Below are positions 10,476 to 21,525 of a DNA stretch of 64,000 nucleotides, in pieces. The DNA is from Ananas comosus (Eukaryota; Streptophyta; Magnoliopsida; Poales; Bromeliaceae). The DNA is taken from NCBI RefSeq assembly GCF_001540865.1, contig NC_033621.1, forward strand, positions 18,441,988 through 18,505,987, given 5' to 3'. Numbering within the stretch: position 1 is the stretch's first letter; every line of letters starts with the position of its first letter. The notes below the pieces were generated by a model. It worked only from the letters and a program-made list of their open reading frames with translations, was not told the DNA's origin and searched no databases. The position numbers and the translations under genes are program-made.

Positions 10476-11732
10476 GGAAGATCGGTTTGCTGCGAAACTT
10501 GATTTAACGGTTAGTAGACTTCTTGGAGATTTCATGGAGCCCATTTTGATAGGAATTGATTGAGGTTAGTATGGTCAATTTGCTATTTTTCTGAACTACT
10601 GCTATATTGGAGCTGAAACTTGGGTTTTTCTTAGTTTTCTTGGTTCAATCTTTGGAGGAAGCAAGATTTTCAACCAAAGGTCATTGCTCCACCTTTCCCT
10701 ACTGGTTTTGAGAGTGTTCTTCACCTGAATTGTGGATTTAAAGTTTGAAAGATGAATTTTGACATTGGAATTGAAGGAATTAAGCTTTAGTACTGAAATT
10801 TGAGGGTATTGATGCAATTTTGGTGTTCTTGTGGTAGATCTTTTGAGAGGAGTGTGCTAGTTCATGGCTGAGCTTGGTAGGGCTTATTCCAGCGACTTCC
10901 TAACCTTGCTGGACTCGCGCTTGAGGTGGGTTAACGTTATGCTTACCGGACTCTGCGGATTTTCTTCTAAGTCTAGTGTTGTCAGCATGTATTGTTAGTT
11001 TTGTAGATTTGTTAATTAGCTCAAATTCGTTGATTTGCATGCTTTGAAATCTGAATTTGGAGCTTAAAATGTTAGCTAACTTATACATGTTGGACTTGGA
11101 ATTGACTTAGGAGAAAACTATCGATTCTACACCGTCATTTTCTGAAAATGCCGGATTTAGCTCTAGGAGCCGTAGTTTGTTTGTATCGCCGCAGTTGGTG
11201 GGCAGTGGATACTCAGAATAGTGTAGAATGTATTTGCGCTCGTGCTTGGATGCCGAGCTTATTTTTACAGTAGTCTATAGACTATTCCGGACTGTTGGGT
11301 GCCGTTGTGGTTGACGGTGGACCCGGTTTACTATTTTTGCATCAAATTGTACCGAGGGCATATTTAGTATGGTTGTTCAACCTGTTAGACTCTTCTGCTT
11401 TGATTACAGCCTGTGAGAGCCTGATTGAGCTCGGCAGAGATACGCTTGTATACTCGGTTGGGTAGCGCCCACGAGTGCCACTCCGGAGTCGGGCTTAGTG
11501 CTTTTGCGTTGATGTCGGTTTGTCCTGTTTGGACTTGCTCTCCACTGACGACCTAGTGTGGTGGCAGTTAGTGTAGCTTCGACAGGCGGGACGAGTGTGT
11601 TCACAATCCTTAGTGACATTGGGTCAGGATTTTATATTTTCTACAGTTTGTTAGTGTTGGATCATCATAGTATAGCGGCATATAACTGTAGTTTGTTCCA
11701 GCTTTCCTTACTATCCCTACTTACTTCTGTAG

Positions 11733-11804
11733 ATTTAGTGGGTGAGCCGTTGAGGTCGGTAATGGTACCCACTGAGGACTACTTCTTTTTGCAGTAGTTT
11801 TCAC
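11733..11804 (+). other. Two-hairpin module, LTR B1
   Basis: Hairpin 1 pairs TTTAGTGGGT with ACCCACTGAG. Relative to the A family one C-G pair has become T-A and another has become a T-G wobble. Hairpin 2 pairs ACTACT with AGTAGT and is extended by G-T wobbles. The module is followed by a pyrimidine-rich loop and TTTTCACAC. Confidence 0.6.
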
Positions 11805-12196
11805 ACTCAGTTGTGGATCCTTTTTGCAGAGCCCTCTTCTTCGGCTGCTGCTGTCGTGGAGACTAATCGTGGAAAGGGAGTCGCAAGCTAGATCCCTTCC
11901 CAGTCGCTGCTGACCTAGAGATTTATACCAGCTACAGGTAGTTGTAGTTTTTGATTCTTATATATACTGATGTTAGTGCCTTGCTGGAGCGAGTGACTTT
12001 TATATCAGGATACTATGTATGTATGTTGAACCGAGGTTATTTATATATGTTTCTTTCAGCAGCTCTATACTAGTGGTTGTAGTGTTGTATGATTACAGGT
12101 ACAGATACAGCTATCGCTTCGTGTACCAAAAAAATTTCTTTGCATACGGCGGATTTGTCGGCATGCTCGGGGAAACGAGTAATTCGGAGCGTGACA

Positions 12197-12595
12197 GGTT
12201 TTGATTTTTGAATATTAGGGTTTCGGTTTGGAAAATATGAAGGTTTTGATTTTTGAATATTAGGGTTTGGGTTATAAAGATATATGTATTTTGGTTTAGA
12301 TTATAAAAGTGTAAGTATTTTTTTGGCCTTTAGATTCGGATCTAATGGTTTAATTTTTATATATATATATTATATCATATTCAATTTGTTCGGGTTCAGG
12401 TCGGGTTCAGGTTCGGGTCGGGTTCGGATTTTTTAAAAATATCCATATCCGAGTCCTAATCCGTCGGATTTTTTTTTTTAATATCCCTACCCGAATCCAT
12501 ATCCATTTACATCGGATAAAATCCGCTCCGTCCGGATTTGGATTCGGATAAAATTCAGATATTCATATCCATTTACATCCCTATATCCCATCTAT
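12197..12595. repeat. MITE-like remnant with ATATCCATTTACATCC motifs
   Basis: The left part has a 34-bp near-duplication (GGTTTTGATTTTTGAATATT at 12197 and 12241). The right part contains repeated words ATATCCAT and GGTTCGGGTCGGG, ending in ATTTACATCCCTA. Such subterminal repeats are usual in plant hAT-type MITEs. No full terminal inverted repeat could be defined. Confidence 0.35.
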
Positions 12596-12926
12596 CTAAA
12601 TTAAATAGAATACTAATCAAACTTTGATTGGAAGTCAATCTGGACTCTATGTAAAAGGGTATTAGTCCTGCCACCTTCTCATACGCATTCTGGTGAAGAA
12701 TTACCATCGGTTCCACACTATATGGTAAAGTACGTCTGAGATAGGAGGAGAAACCAAATTACCCAAGTTCGGTTCGTGACTTCCAGATCATAGCGGAACT
12801 TCTCGCTTCTGCAGATTGATCAGAAATTTCTTCTCTATGACGCTCTATGAGTTATTTTATTTTATTTGATCTTAGATTTTGATATGTATTCAATTTTCTT
12901 CTTATTTTACATATCTAGAAAGATCT
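12596..12926 (+). repeat. Dispersed repeat copy 2
   Basis: It is about 330 bp long and matches 2435-2764 in the same orientation with scattered substitutions. The TATA-like box of copy 1 reads CTCTATGTAAAAGG here, so the promoter is probably inactive. Confidence 0.6.
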
Positions 12927-14227
12927 ATTAAAAATTGCATCAAGACCCCTTCGTTATATTCTGTTTGAAAGTAGAGTCCTCAACTTTTTTTATTTTTTTA
13001 TTGAGACCTTCCTATTTTAAACTTTCTTTTTACTTAACTTTTTATACGAAGAGGATATTTGATTAGGCGTAAAACTATAAAAAAAAATAGTTGTCCACGA
13101 AAAGAGTTTTTGATAGAAAATTTTTTTTTACGCCTTTTGATATCTAGTTTGTTGTAAAAGAAAACTAGATTACATTCCACATGCTTTTGGTTCGTAGAAA
13201 ACAAAAAAGTAAATTTTTTTCTCTTTTATTATTTAATTAAATAAAAATATTTTTAATTTTTATTTAAATTTATATTACTTAAAAACTTAAATATATATTA
13301 CTTTTATGTTTTATACTAATGCTTTATGCATATGTTAAGAGTAATTCATTGTACTAAATTGCACACGGTCCATGAGGTCACGCATGCACTCCTCATGCGG
13401 TCCATGAGGCCTTGCGGTCACTTGTGGACCGCGCGGGCGCTCCAAGCTCATGAGCCACATTTGTTTCCTCTTTCGTTTTCATTTTTTGACCTTTTAAAGC
13501 AGAAAATGAAAAGTTGATATTTCCGTGAAATTTGTAAAACTTTTTTTTTTTTTTACAGGAAAAGCATTTTTCGAGTGTCCAAATGCTTGAAAATTTATTT
13601 TTTATGCCCGAAAATATTTTTCGTCTTGCTTTTACAACGAAACAAACATCCCCTTAGCAACCCTAAAACTTTTATCAACCATAATGAATTTATGAGTTTT
13701 AAATTGTTACTTGGTTAAATTTATTTACTAAAAAAAGTAATTAAAGTTGTTAAATTTGGTGAAATCAATGAAATCTCTAATTTCTTCTCATAAAATTACC
13801 TAATTTTGAAAAATTAGCAGTTGAGAGGTCTTAAATGAAAAAATAAATTGGAGTCGTTTAATTAATTCAACATGGCATGGGTTGTGTACATTTTTATCAC
13901 AGTTAAATGAGAAAAGCTAAGGTCTACAATCCTTATGGATTGCAAATCTATACATCTCTCCGTCCTCGTATTTGTTCAACATTTTTTCAGTTTGAGTATT
14001 AAAAAGTTTGATAAGACTAGTGTGATATTTCTAGTCTTTGGATAACGGAGATTACAACCAAAAATTGATTGTAGCATGTAGTCGTAGCATTGCTCTAGTT
14101 AAATTAAGGAATAAATTTACAAGCAACCGTATACTTTGGAGCTTTGGCAAATAGGTGCCGAATTTATACTTTTTCACAATTTGACCTTCTAAATTTTATG
14201 CGATAGTTCAACGAGTCCTTTTTCTCT
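12927..14227. other. AT-rich sequence, possible MITE
   Basis: No gene is seen. A possible hAT-like MITE runs from about 13037 (GGATATTTGATTAGG) to 13655, whose reverse complement begins GGGGATGTTTGTTTCG. Inside it, 13340-13450 is a GC-richer stretch with repeated GGTCCATGAGG words. The rest is low-complexity AT-rich DNA. Confidence 0.35.
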
Positions 14228-14300
14228 TTTTATGTCACGCCTCGCCCCGAATCCACTACTAATTTGGCACGGTTCGGGCGCGCCGGACGGACCGCCGAAC

Positions 14301-14320
14301 GGATAGCACCTCTCCTATCC
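14301..14320 (-). other. Terminal LTR hairpin with compensatory change
   Basis: GGATAG pairs with CTATCC, extendable by one C-G pair at each side. The same site in A4 (43253-43272) reads GGACAG and CTGTCC. The change of a C-G pair to a T-A pair in both arms keeps the stem intact. Confidence 0.55.
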
Positions 14321-14718
14321 GTCCAAGGCCAAGCAACAAGATCATGTACAGTTAAGCGCCCAGGGAATGCCTAAATAACATACATGATCGATACGATACA
14401 CACAAGTGCACTATAACTAAGAGCAAGAACCACAAGTGAATGTACAAGTGTATAAAGAGAGATAGTCTAATTATTACAACCATTCAGCATTTACATCATT
14501 TGAATATATTACATTTCCATCTTTCAAAATGTAAATACATGTTTTCCTCAAAATACAAGTAGGTCTCCAATAACTATCCAAAATATCATCTAGTACACGA
14601 GGGTACTCTAATGCATAAAGGAAAAGCTACTAACTAGGCTCACTTAGGGCACTATGCTCTTGCCGCGGTCCTCGCTCGGCTCGTCTCTGTGTGTACCTGT
14701 ACCCCAAAACCACACGGG

Positions 14719-14784
14719 GTGAGAACTATATAAATATAGTTCCCAGTGGGTTCGGCCGCCTACGCCGCCGGTTTTCCCACTAGG
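14719..14784 (-). other. Two-hairpin module, LTR A2
   Basis: On the minus strand CCTAGTGGG pairs with CCCACTGGG. Then GGGAACTATAT pairs with ATATAGTTCTC, the longest second stem in the window. Sequences outside the stems differ from the A1 copy. Confidence 0.65.
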
Positions 14785-16310
14785 TCTAAGCTGACACAAA
14801 TAGAGAGATAGATAGATATATAGAAAATGAACTGCAACTATTTTATCATACCATCAATGATAATAATGCATGCAACAACTACTATCATGCTAGTATCATG
14901 TCATAAGTATATAAAGGTACATAGCAATGTAATCTACAACATACACTATGTCTACTCAAGGTAATAATGTAAGTCTACTATGCATTTCATATTTATTACC
15001 CAATCTACTTAGTTAACTCGAAGGTTAAACCCTCGACTCACTCTCAATCTCATAGGTGAGGAGAAGCTACACTCGCACACCGAGACCGTCTGCGGGACAA
15101 GCCTGTGAGATACTCCAGAGACTCGTGCCTCGGTAGAGCGACCACCGACAAGCAAAACAGACTAGTGAGTATGATCCAATCCTCACAAGAGGATACCCTA
15201 TCTATAAGGGTCAATGTGCCTCTGCTGCACAATATACAATGCATCCTAGATGCCGGGACCTCTACTATCCCAAGAATCATGTCATATTTACTACACTAGA
15301 CTCGATGCCACTCGTTCAGTCGTTGTAGTAATATCTTCTAACTAGTCGACATGCCACTCGTTCAAGTTTAGTGTTTCTATTACACTAGTCAATGCCACTC
15401 TACTAGGCTATGTCCAAGTTCATCACTTTTGCCACTATAGGATTCTTTGTCTCAAGACCCAATCCTCATGCCTTCCTAGTCCAAGTGTCAAGCCCATACC
15501 GCTACACTACTAAGTAAGCATGCAAGGAATGGAAATATGCTTCTACTAATCCTATAATGCACAATCGACATATGATGAATAAAATTAACTTAGACATAAA
15601 AGAAAATCCGGATGCTTCGGGATGACACCCCCCACCTTTTGTGTATACGGAGGCTCTAGAAATGCGCTTCGGCGTTCTTTAGGACGAAGCCTCGATCTCC
15701 TTGGTCCAAATGATGCTCAATCAGTCTTATTTTGCCGATAGCTCTTGACCCGCTCGACGAATCGAAATTCTGACTTCGCCCCCGCGTTTCGTTACCTAGC
15801 AATTAGGTTTACAAGGCCTCAAATGAGATCAATCTCATACTTTACTGAAAACCCCATTTTTGGAGCCCTAGGGTTCCCATCATGCCATTTGCATTTTGGA
15901 ACCCTAACTCTAGCTTCAATCCACCAACAATTGTGCTAGGGCTCCATTTGACCCCATTTCCAAAGCTCAAAACCCAAAAACCCTAAGTTTCACAAGCTAG
16001 GGTTTGGGTAGCTTACCTCTTAGCTACACCAAGGGGAAGAGGAGAGGGAGGGGAAGATGTCCAAGGTCTTTCTCTTGATCTCCTTCTTCTTCTCCTTCCT
16101 TTCCTTCTCTTCCTTTCCTTCTTTTCCTTCTTGTTCTTCTTCTCTTTTCCTTCTAGAGAGAGAGAGGGAGCAAGAGAGTGTGAGAGAGGGGGAGAAATGA
16201 GAGGCTGAGGGAGAGAGGGGGTCCCCTATACTCTCTAATGTAACAATATCCTAATAAGTCCCTCCACTTTTCATCCTGTGCACTGCCCGTCACTAGGCAT
16301 TTTTCGCCCA

Positions 16311-16596
16311 GAGGGACCGGTCTCCCCGACTTGGGACCGGTTTCCGAGAGCTTCAGCTCGGGTCACGCGTTCGGGTACCGGTTTCTCCCAGAGAGACCGG
16401 TCCTTGGGAGACTGGTTCCTTCCTAAGAGACCGGTTCCCGAGAGCTAGGATTTCGGGACTTAGCCAATTTTTGGCTTTTCTCGTTGGGTTCGCGTTCGGG
16501 GACCGGTCTCTCCCTGCCAGGGACAGGTTGCCTCAAGAATCCCCGCACCCTAGCCAATGGGACCGGTCCCTCCCTGCCAGGGACCGATCCCCGAGA
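16311..16596. repeat. ACCGGT palindrome array in LTR A2
   Basis: Seven ACCGGT cores lie within about 285 bp, mostly as GGGACCGGTC or GAGACCGGTTC forms, with two decayed cores (ACTGGT, ACCGAT). The position in the LTR matches A1. Confidence 0.8.
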
Positions 16597-16836
16597 GCAA
16601 TTTTGCTCCAGTGCAGGCTTTGCACTATTTGCTCTCGTGGACTCGTTTCCAATGCACTCTTGGTGATATCAACATCTTTGGCTTTTCCAAAGCTCACCAA
16701 CACGACCCTTGGTCGATTTTGCATAAAGTCTAACTCTCGCATTTCGAGAATTCACTTCCTCATATTTTAAGTAACTTATTTCTCTTTCTAAGTAAATGCT
16801 CACTCAACACAAATGTTTTGCACACGATACTGAAAC

Positions 16837-17739
16837 TGTTGATGCCAAAATTGAAATTAACATGCCGACCTAATCCACGTATGAGCCAATAAGGACACGT
16901 GGTACACCAGGAGTCGGCAATAAGGCGCCTGAAGATTTTAGGTGGGAACGGTTGAGAAGTGGGCATAACTTCCACGATGGAGCGTAACTTCCATAAGGAG
17001 TGGGCGTAACTTCCACGATCATGGTTACAATCACTCCCCCCATTACTTTCAACCGACCAATAATGTGGGCTGAGAAGACATCACTATAAATAGTAACTTC
17101 AAAGCCTGTAATAAAGGTCTTTCTCCATCCTGAACGAGAAGACCACCTTTATTTCCTCTGCATTTTATCGCTTTTCTAGGAGTAGTCTAAATGTAATCTT
17201 TTTCTTTTCCGCATTTACTGCTTTCCTAGTAATAGTTCGCTAAGTAGAACCCTGGAGTCTGTCTGTCCCACGGGCATCACTCCGTTGTAGACTACATTTG
17301 CAGAGTCTGTCTGCCCCACGGGCATCACTCTGTTGTAAATTATATTTGCAGAGTCTGTATGCCTTTCGGTCACACTCTGTTTTATTAATATATATATATA
17401 TATATATATTTAGGCATTCGGATCTTTCAGCCGACCAGTCATTGTGTATTTCATTTATTCGGCTCTTTCAGCCGACCAGTTACTGTGTACTTCTTCCATT
17501 CAGCACTTTTGCCGACATTGATCCCTGCACAGTTCGTACATTCGGCTCCTCCAGCCGAACCGATTCTACAGTAAAGGTTTTCGAACTCGGCTGATCCGAT
17601 CCCTCGTCAGCCGAATCGCTTGATCTGTCGAAGGGCGCACACTTCGAGGGTCATCGTTCGTAGCCGTTCCTCACCGCGACGCGCTTTCCGAGGAGGATCT
17701 TTGACCGAGTCAAGGGTCGGAAAATTCGGCATTCCAACA
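16837..17739 (+). repeat. 5' LTR of TR-GAG1
   Basis: It starts TGTTGATGCC and ends TTCCAACA. It contains three units of a 48-bp hairpin repeat (17254-17384), a TA run (17388-17411) and an array of TCGGCT...AGCCGA mini-hairpins (17420-17625). ATTTTTGGCACGCCTGG follows at once and is the likely primer site, not the tRNA-Met type. Confidence 0.85.
17254..17384 (+). repeat. 48-bp hairpin repeat, three units (5' LTR)
   Basis: Each unit runs from AGAGTCTGTCTGCCC to about TATATTTGC. Within a unit AGAGT pairs with ACTCT, and TGCCC pairs with GGGCA around a CAC loop. The partner LTR has four units (19865-20042), so the number changed after insertion. Confidence 0.8.
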
Positions 17740-17797
17740 ATTTTTGGCACGCCTGGTGGGACTTGATTTTAGCTAAATTCACATTTTTATTAAAATT

Positions 17798-19225
17798 ATG
17801 GCTGATGATAATGCCATGAATTTGCGCAATAGGGTTGTTCCTAGAAATTCTGGGAGTGATCAACCTAGTGATTCAGACAATGCTGGCGAATGTCAAGCAG
17901 TTTTGCCAGTTGAAAGAAAAACTAGTAGACAGTCGGCTTATCAAGAGCCGAGTCTAACTCAGGCACTCGGCCAGATGAGCCGAGTCCTGCAAACTTTAGA
18001 TCAAACTATCCATCAAAGTACCGCTCGACTAGACGCGGTGCTGGCCGCTATCACGGCCTATAATGAAAATATTGTTCGAATTAGACAATTATTTAGCCGA
18101 AACGAGCAACCTTATGGGAGGCAACAAAGGCTCCTAAATGTGCCGGTGCAACAAAATCCTGTCACGCCGGCGGTCTCACGGGTGCAACCTTAAATGTCAC
18201 CTTTCCAGACTGCTTATAGGCCGGCGAATATCAACACCGGCCCGCAGTCGGAGATTGCATCAGGTTTACCTCCTTTACCAATTTATCAGTCTCCAAATGT
18301 GGGGATTAGAGCTGAGGTGTAGGCTCTGAATATGCAAGGAGTTAACCCTGTTATACCGAATTTCGGTCTACCGCAAGGATCGAATGTAGTACAAGCACAG
18401 ATTCTTTTGTAGGGAAACAATAATGAAATATACGCACAAATTGAAGAAATCATCCGAAATACTTTCGGAATTGGCGCAAGGTCGGCAGTGCGGCCTGTAT
18501 TTCGTTCCTCTTATCCCGCGAGTATAGATGCTGAGCATCCATACCCGGCAAATTGAAAAATGCCGAAGTTTGATAAATTTTCTTGGGATGAGACCGAAAA
18601 CACGGTCAAACATGTGGCACGGTTCACGGCACAGTGTAGGGAAGCCGCGACAGATCCATTTTTAAAATTAAGATTGTTTAACACGTCGTTAACTAAAACG
18701 GCGTTTACTTGGTATGCAAGTTTATCAGCCAATTCCGTCCAAGATTGGAACGAATTAGAAAGAAAATTTCATGAGCGATTCTATAGGCCGGAGCCACAAT
18801 TATCGGTCGCCGACTTGGCTTTATACCGACAAATGTCAGGTGGAACGGTCGAAGAGTATTTGAACCGTTTCAAAATAGCTAAAATCCTGTGCTTTATGAG
18901 AATGCCGGAATCAGAGTTCGCCAAAATAGCGTTAAATGGTCTGCATTTTAAGATAAAAGACTATTTTGAAGATAAGTATTTTTCTAACCTATTTGATCTA
19001 GGTGTTCGAGTTGCCCAATATGAGCAATTTCGGAAGAAAAGTGAGGACAATCGGCTGCAATGGAGCCGATATAAAATGCAAAGCAAAGGCAAAGAGAAAT
19101 CCTTGATAGAAGAACAGTCGGTTCAAGAAGAGCCGAGCCAATCGAGTGAAAGTGAAGAATCGGCTGATGAAGCCGAGGTATATGCGGCTGGTAAAGAGCC
19201 ATTTTCTTCAAGGAGAAATCCTTGA
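17798..19225 (+). pseudogene. TR-GAG1 gag-like gene, with four in-frame stops
   Basis: A single reading frame of 476 codons begins MADDNAMNLRNR and ends SSRRNP. It has no frameshifts but has stops at 18191 (TAA), 18320 (TAG), 18410 (TAG) and 18554 (TGA). The last 221 codons (from 18560) carry a Retrotrans_gag-type core: FTWYASLSANSVQDW, LERKFHERFYRP, then GTVEEYLNRF. An acidic tail (EEPSQSSESEESADEAE) follows. There is no zinc knuckle. The stops at 18410 and 18554 are also present in the minus-strand copy, while the first two are private to this copy. The tail-coding DNA is followed by a degenerate duplicate (19219-19340). Confidence 0.8.
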
Positions 19226-19340
19226 TAGAAGAACATTCGGTTCAAGAAGAGCCGAACTAATCAAGTAAAAGTAAATAATCGGCTGATGAAGCCGAGGTAT
19301 ATACGGCTGGGACGATAAAGAGCCGTTTTCTTTAAGCCGA
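19099..19340 (+). repeat. Tandem duplication of the gag tail (about 120 bp x 2)
   Basis: The stretch coding for EEQSVQEEPSQSSES...DEAEVY is repeated downstream of the stop, with stops and substitutions in the second unit. The same duplication is present in the second element (51290-51440), so it arose before the copies separated. Confidence 0.75.
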
Positions 19341-19447
19341 CCAAGACCAGCGAAACAAAAGCTTGAGTCTCGGTTGTGTCATTTGAGCAGTCGATTTGGC
19401 ACCAATAGTCATCCGAATGTTCATTCGAAAGACTATTAGGGGGGCAT

Positions 19448-20387
19448 TGTTGATGCCAAAATTGAAATTAACATGCCGACCTAATCCACGTATGAGCCAA
19501 TAAAGACAAGTGGTACACCAGGAGTCGGCAATAAGGCGCCTGAAGGTTTTAGAGAGGAACGGTTGAGAAGTGGGCATAATTTCCAAGATGGATCGTAACT
19601 TCCATGAGGAGTGGGCGTAACTTCCACGATCATGGTTACAATCACTCCCCCCACTACTTTCAACTGACCAATAATGTGGGCTGAGAAGACATCACTATAA
19701 ATGATAACTTCAAAGCCTGTAATAAAGGTCTTTCTCCATCCTGAACGAGAAAACCACCCTTACTTCCTCTGCATTTTATCGCTTTCCTAGGAGTAGTCTA
19801 AATGTAATCTTTTTCTTTTCCGCATTTACTGCTTTCCTAGTAATAGTTCGCTAAGTAGAACCCTAGAGTCTGTCTGCCCCACGGGCATCACTCCGTTGTA
19901 GACTACATTTGCAAAGTCTATCTGGCCCACGGGCATCACTCTGTTGTAAACTTCATTTGCAGAGTCTGTCTGCCCCACGGGCATCACTCTGTTGTAAACT
20001 ATATTTGCAGAGTCTGTATGCCTTTCGGGCACACTCTGTTTTATTAATATATATATATTTAGGCATTCGGCTCTTTCAGCCGATCAGTCATTGTGTATTT
20101 TATTTATTCAGCTCTTTCAGCCGACCAGTTACTGTGTACTTCTTCCATTCGGCGCTTCTGCCGACATTGATCCCTGCACAGTTCGTACATTCGGCTCCTC
20201 CAGCCGAACCGATTCTACAGTAAAGATTTTCGAACTCGGCTGATCCGATCCTTCGTAAGCCGAATCGCTTGATCTGTCGAAGGGCGCACACTTCGAGAGT
20301 CATCGTTCGCAGCCGTTCCTCACCCCGACGCGCTTCCCGAGGAGGATCTTTGATCGGATCAAGGGTCGGAAAATTCGGCTACTAACA
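19448..20387 (+). repeat. 3' LTR of TR-GAG1
   Basis: It matches the 5' LTR with few substitutions by eye and ends CTACTAACA. The 37-bp greater length is explained by one extra 48-bp hairpin unit minus a shorter TA run. It starts right after a polypurine tract (19436-19447). Confidence 0.85.
19865..20042 (+). repeat. 48-bp hairpin repeat, four units (3' LTR)
   Basis: Four units of the repeat described at 17254. The second unit (AAAGTCTATCTGG) is the added or diverged one. GCCC/GGGC stems are conserved in the first three units. The last reads GCCTTTCGGGC, which keeps GCC/GGC pairing. Confidence 0.8.
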
Positions 20388-20392
20388 GAAGC

Positions 20393-21363
20393 TTTAAAAT
20401 ACATTAAAATCTGTCCGAAAGCAATAAAAATTGATTTTATCCTTTGCTTAATTTTCTTAGTGAAAAAAACTATAGGTTTTTTTTGGTCTTTTAAAGAGTT
20501 AATAATAGATCATCTCTAAGCCATGCCATCAATACGGTTATTTAATTAATAATTTGGCTTGTGGACAAGAACTAATTGAATTGTTTGATAAAGTTTAGGC
20601 GATTTTATTGACAAGATTAAAAGTTTAGAACGTAGTCGGCCGTAGACTAAAATTTAAGGGGTGTCAATATTTGAAAAGTTCAGACAACAAATGTAAAATT
20701 TTTATTATTTTTTTAGTGTTCGGAGATAACTACCCAACCTTTAAAAAAATTCTTATTCTCCATGTAAACTTTCTGGCAGTATATTGCTGTTAGTTATTTT
20801 AAGTTATTATATTTGATCAGTTTAAATGGCCTTGTATTAGCCAAATCATGAAAAGGAAAAATAATAAATAAATAATACATGGCAGTAAAATAAATAAATC
20901 TTCTTAATGAAAAAAATTATTGCTGTGTATGAAATTGACCATAATTTTTATTTTTATTTAAAAACATTAAATACCGACAAAAAATTTTATTTTAAAACTA
21001 AATTTTGATGTCCAAAATATCATTGGCTATTTACTAGCTAGTCACTCTAATAAATTGATAAAAATAAAACTCGACACAGAAGACAAAAACTAAACTGCAA
21101 ATTTAGTATAGCATAAGGGTTCTTTTGAAGTTTGCTCTACTCAATTCATTAATAATAATAAAAAGAAAAAAGCTCTTAATTAATACGTGTTAATTTATTA
21201 CAATTTATTTATTTAAATATTTTTTTATAGTCATTCTCTGAATACATTTCTCCCCCAATCCACAGTTCCACACACTCTCTCTTTCTCTCCAATCTCGGAT
21301 CACCATTCGAGCACCACCTTTTCTCTCCCTTTTCTTTTATTAATTAATGTGATAATATTTAAT
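20393..21363. promoter_or_regulatory. Upstream region of the NIPA-like gene
   Basis: AT-rich sequence with no recognised element. A pyrimidine-rich stretch (about 21250-21330) holds TCTCTCTTTCTCTCC tracts, common in plant core promoters. No convincing TATA box can be chosen among many AT-rich words. This is inferred as the promoter only from its position. Confidence 0.35.
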
Positions 21364-21364
21364 C

Positions 21365-21394
<30 letters not shown>
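21365..21394. repeat. (TTA)n microsatellite
   Basis: About ten TTA/ATT units lie 130-160 bp upstream of the start codon. The tract is likely polymorphic and may lie in the promoter or the 5' leader. Confidence 0.9.
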
Positions 21395-21395
<1 letters not shown>

Positions 21396-21495
21396 TTATT
21401 ATATGTTTTTTTACTTTAATAAATTAATTCGAAGAGTCCCCTTCGCTTCTTCCTCTTCCTCTCTTCCGTGCTCAGCCCCTCCGTCGCGCCGCTCG

Positions 21496-21525
21496 ATGAG
21501 CGCCACGTGGCTCGCCGGAGCGTAG
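21496..21525 (+). promoter_or_regulatory. Upstream ORF ending at the NIPA start codon
   Basis: A nine-codon ORF (MSATWLAGA) has its stop codon TAG directly before the main ATG at 21526. It is in the same frame as the main ORF. A G-box, CACGTG, lies inside it at 21504-21509. If it is within the transcript it could reduce or permit reinitiation at the main start. The transcript start is unknown. Confidence 0.5.

Larger units (their letters stand above)
9793..12196 (+). mobile_element. Long LTR B1, 5'-truncated
   Basis: It matches B2 (59016-61808, minus strand) and B3 (starting 45083) from AGTGTCGGACTAAGTC onward and ends GGAGCGTGACA. About 70 bp present at the start of B2 and B3 are missing, so the 5' end is truncated or rearranged at the tandem repeat. 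It carries CTCCGGAG at 11481-11488 and the two-hairpin module at 11733-11804. There is no matching target-site duplication: the left flank is ACGAG and the right flank is GGTTT. It contains a 98-bp assembly duplication at 10279-10475. Confidence 0.65.
14233..16764 (-). mobile_element. Solo LTR A2 (about 2.5 kb)
   Basis: The + strand starts TGTCACGCCTCG and ends CTTCCTCATA, which corresponds on the minus strand to the TGTAAGGAAG start of copy A5. TTTTA flanks it at 14228-14232 and 16765-16769. In minus orientation it carries the ACCGGT array, the CT/GA tracts (about 16070-16220), the two-hairpin module (14719-14784) and the terminal hairpin (14301-14320). There are no internal domains. Confidence 0.85.
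16837..20387 (+). mobile_element. TR-GAG1: gag-only LTR retrotransposon (3.55 kb)
   Basis: Two direct LTRs (16837-17739 and 19448-20387) enclose 1.7 kb that encodes only a Gag-like protein. The flanks GAAAC (16832) and GAAGC (20388) are a 5-bp target duplication with one mismatch. A polypurine tract, TTAGGGGGGCAT, ends at 19447. Protease, reverse transcriptase, RNase H and integrase are all absent, which fits the non-autonomous TR-GAG class. Such elements are presumed to depend on another element's Pol in trans. A second copy lies on the minus strand at 50234-56258. Confidence 0.85.
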
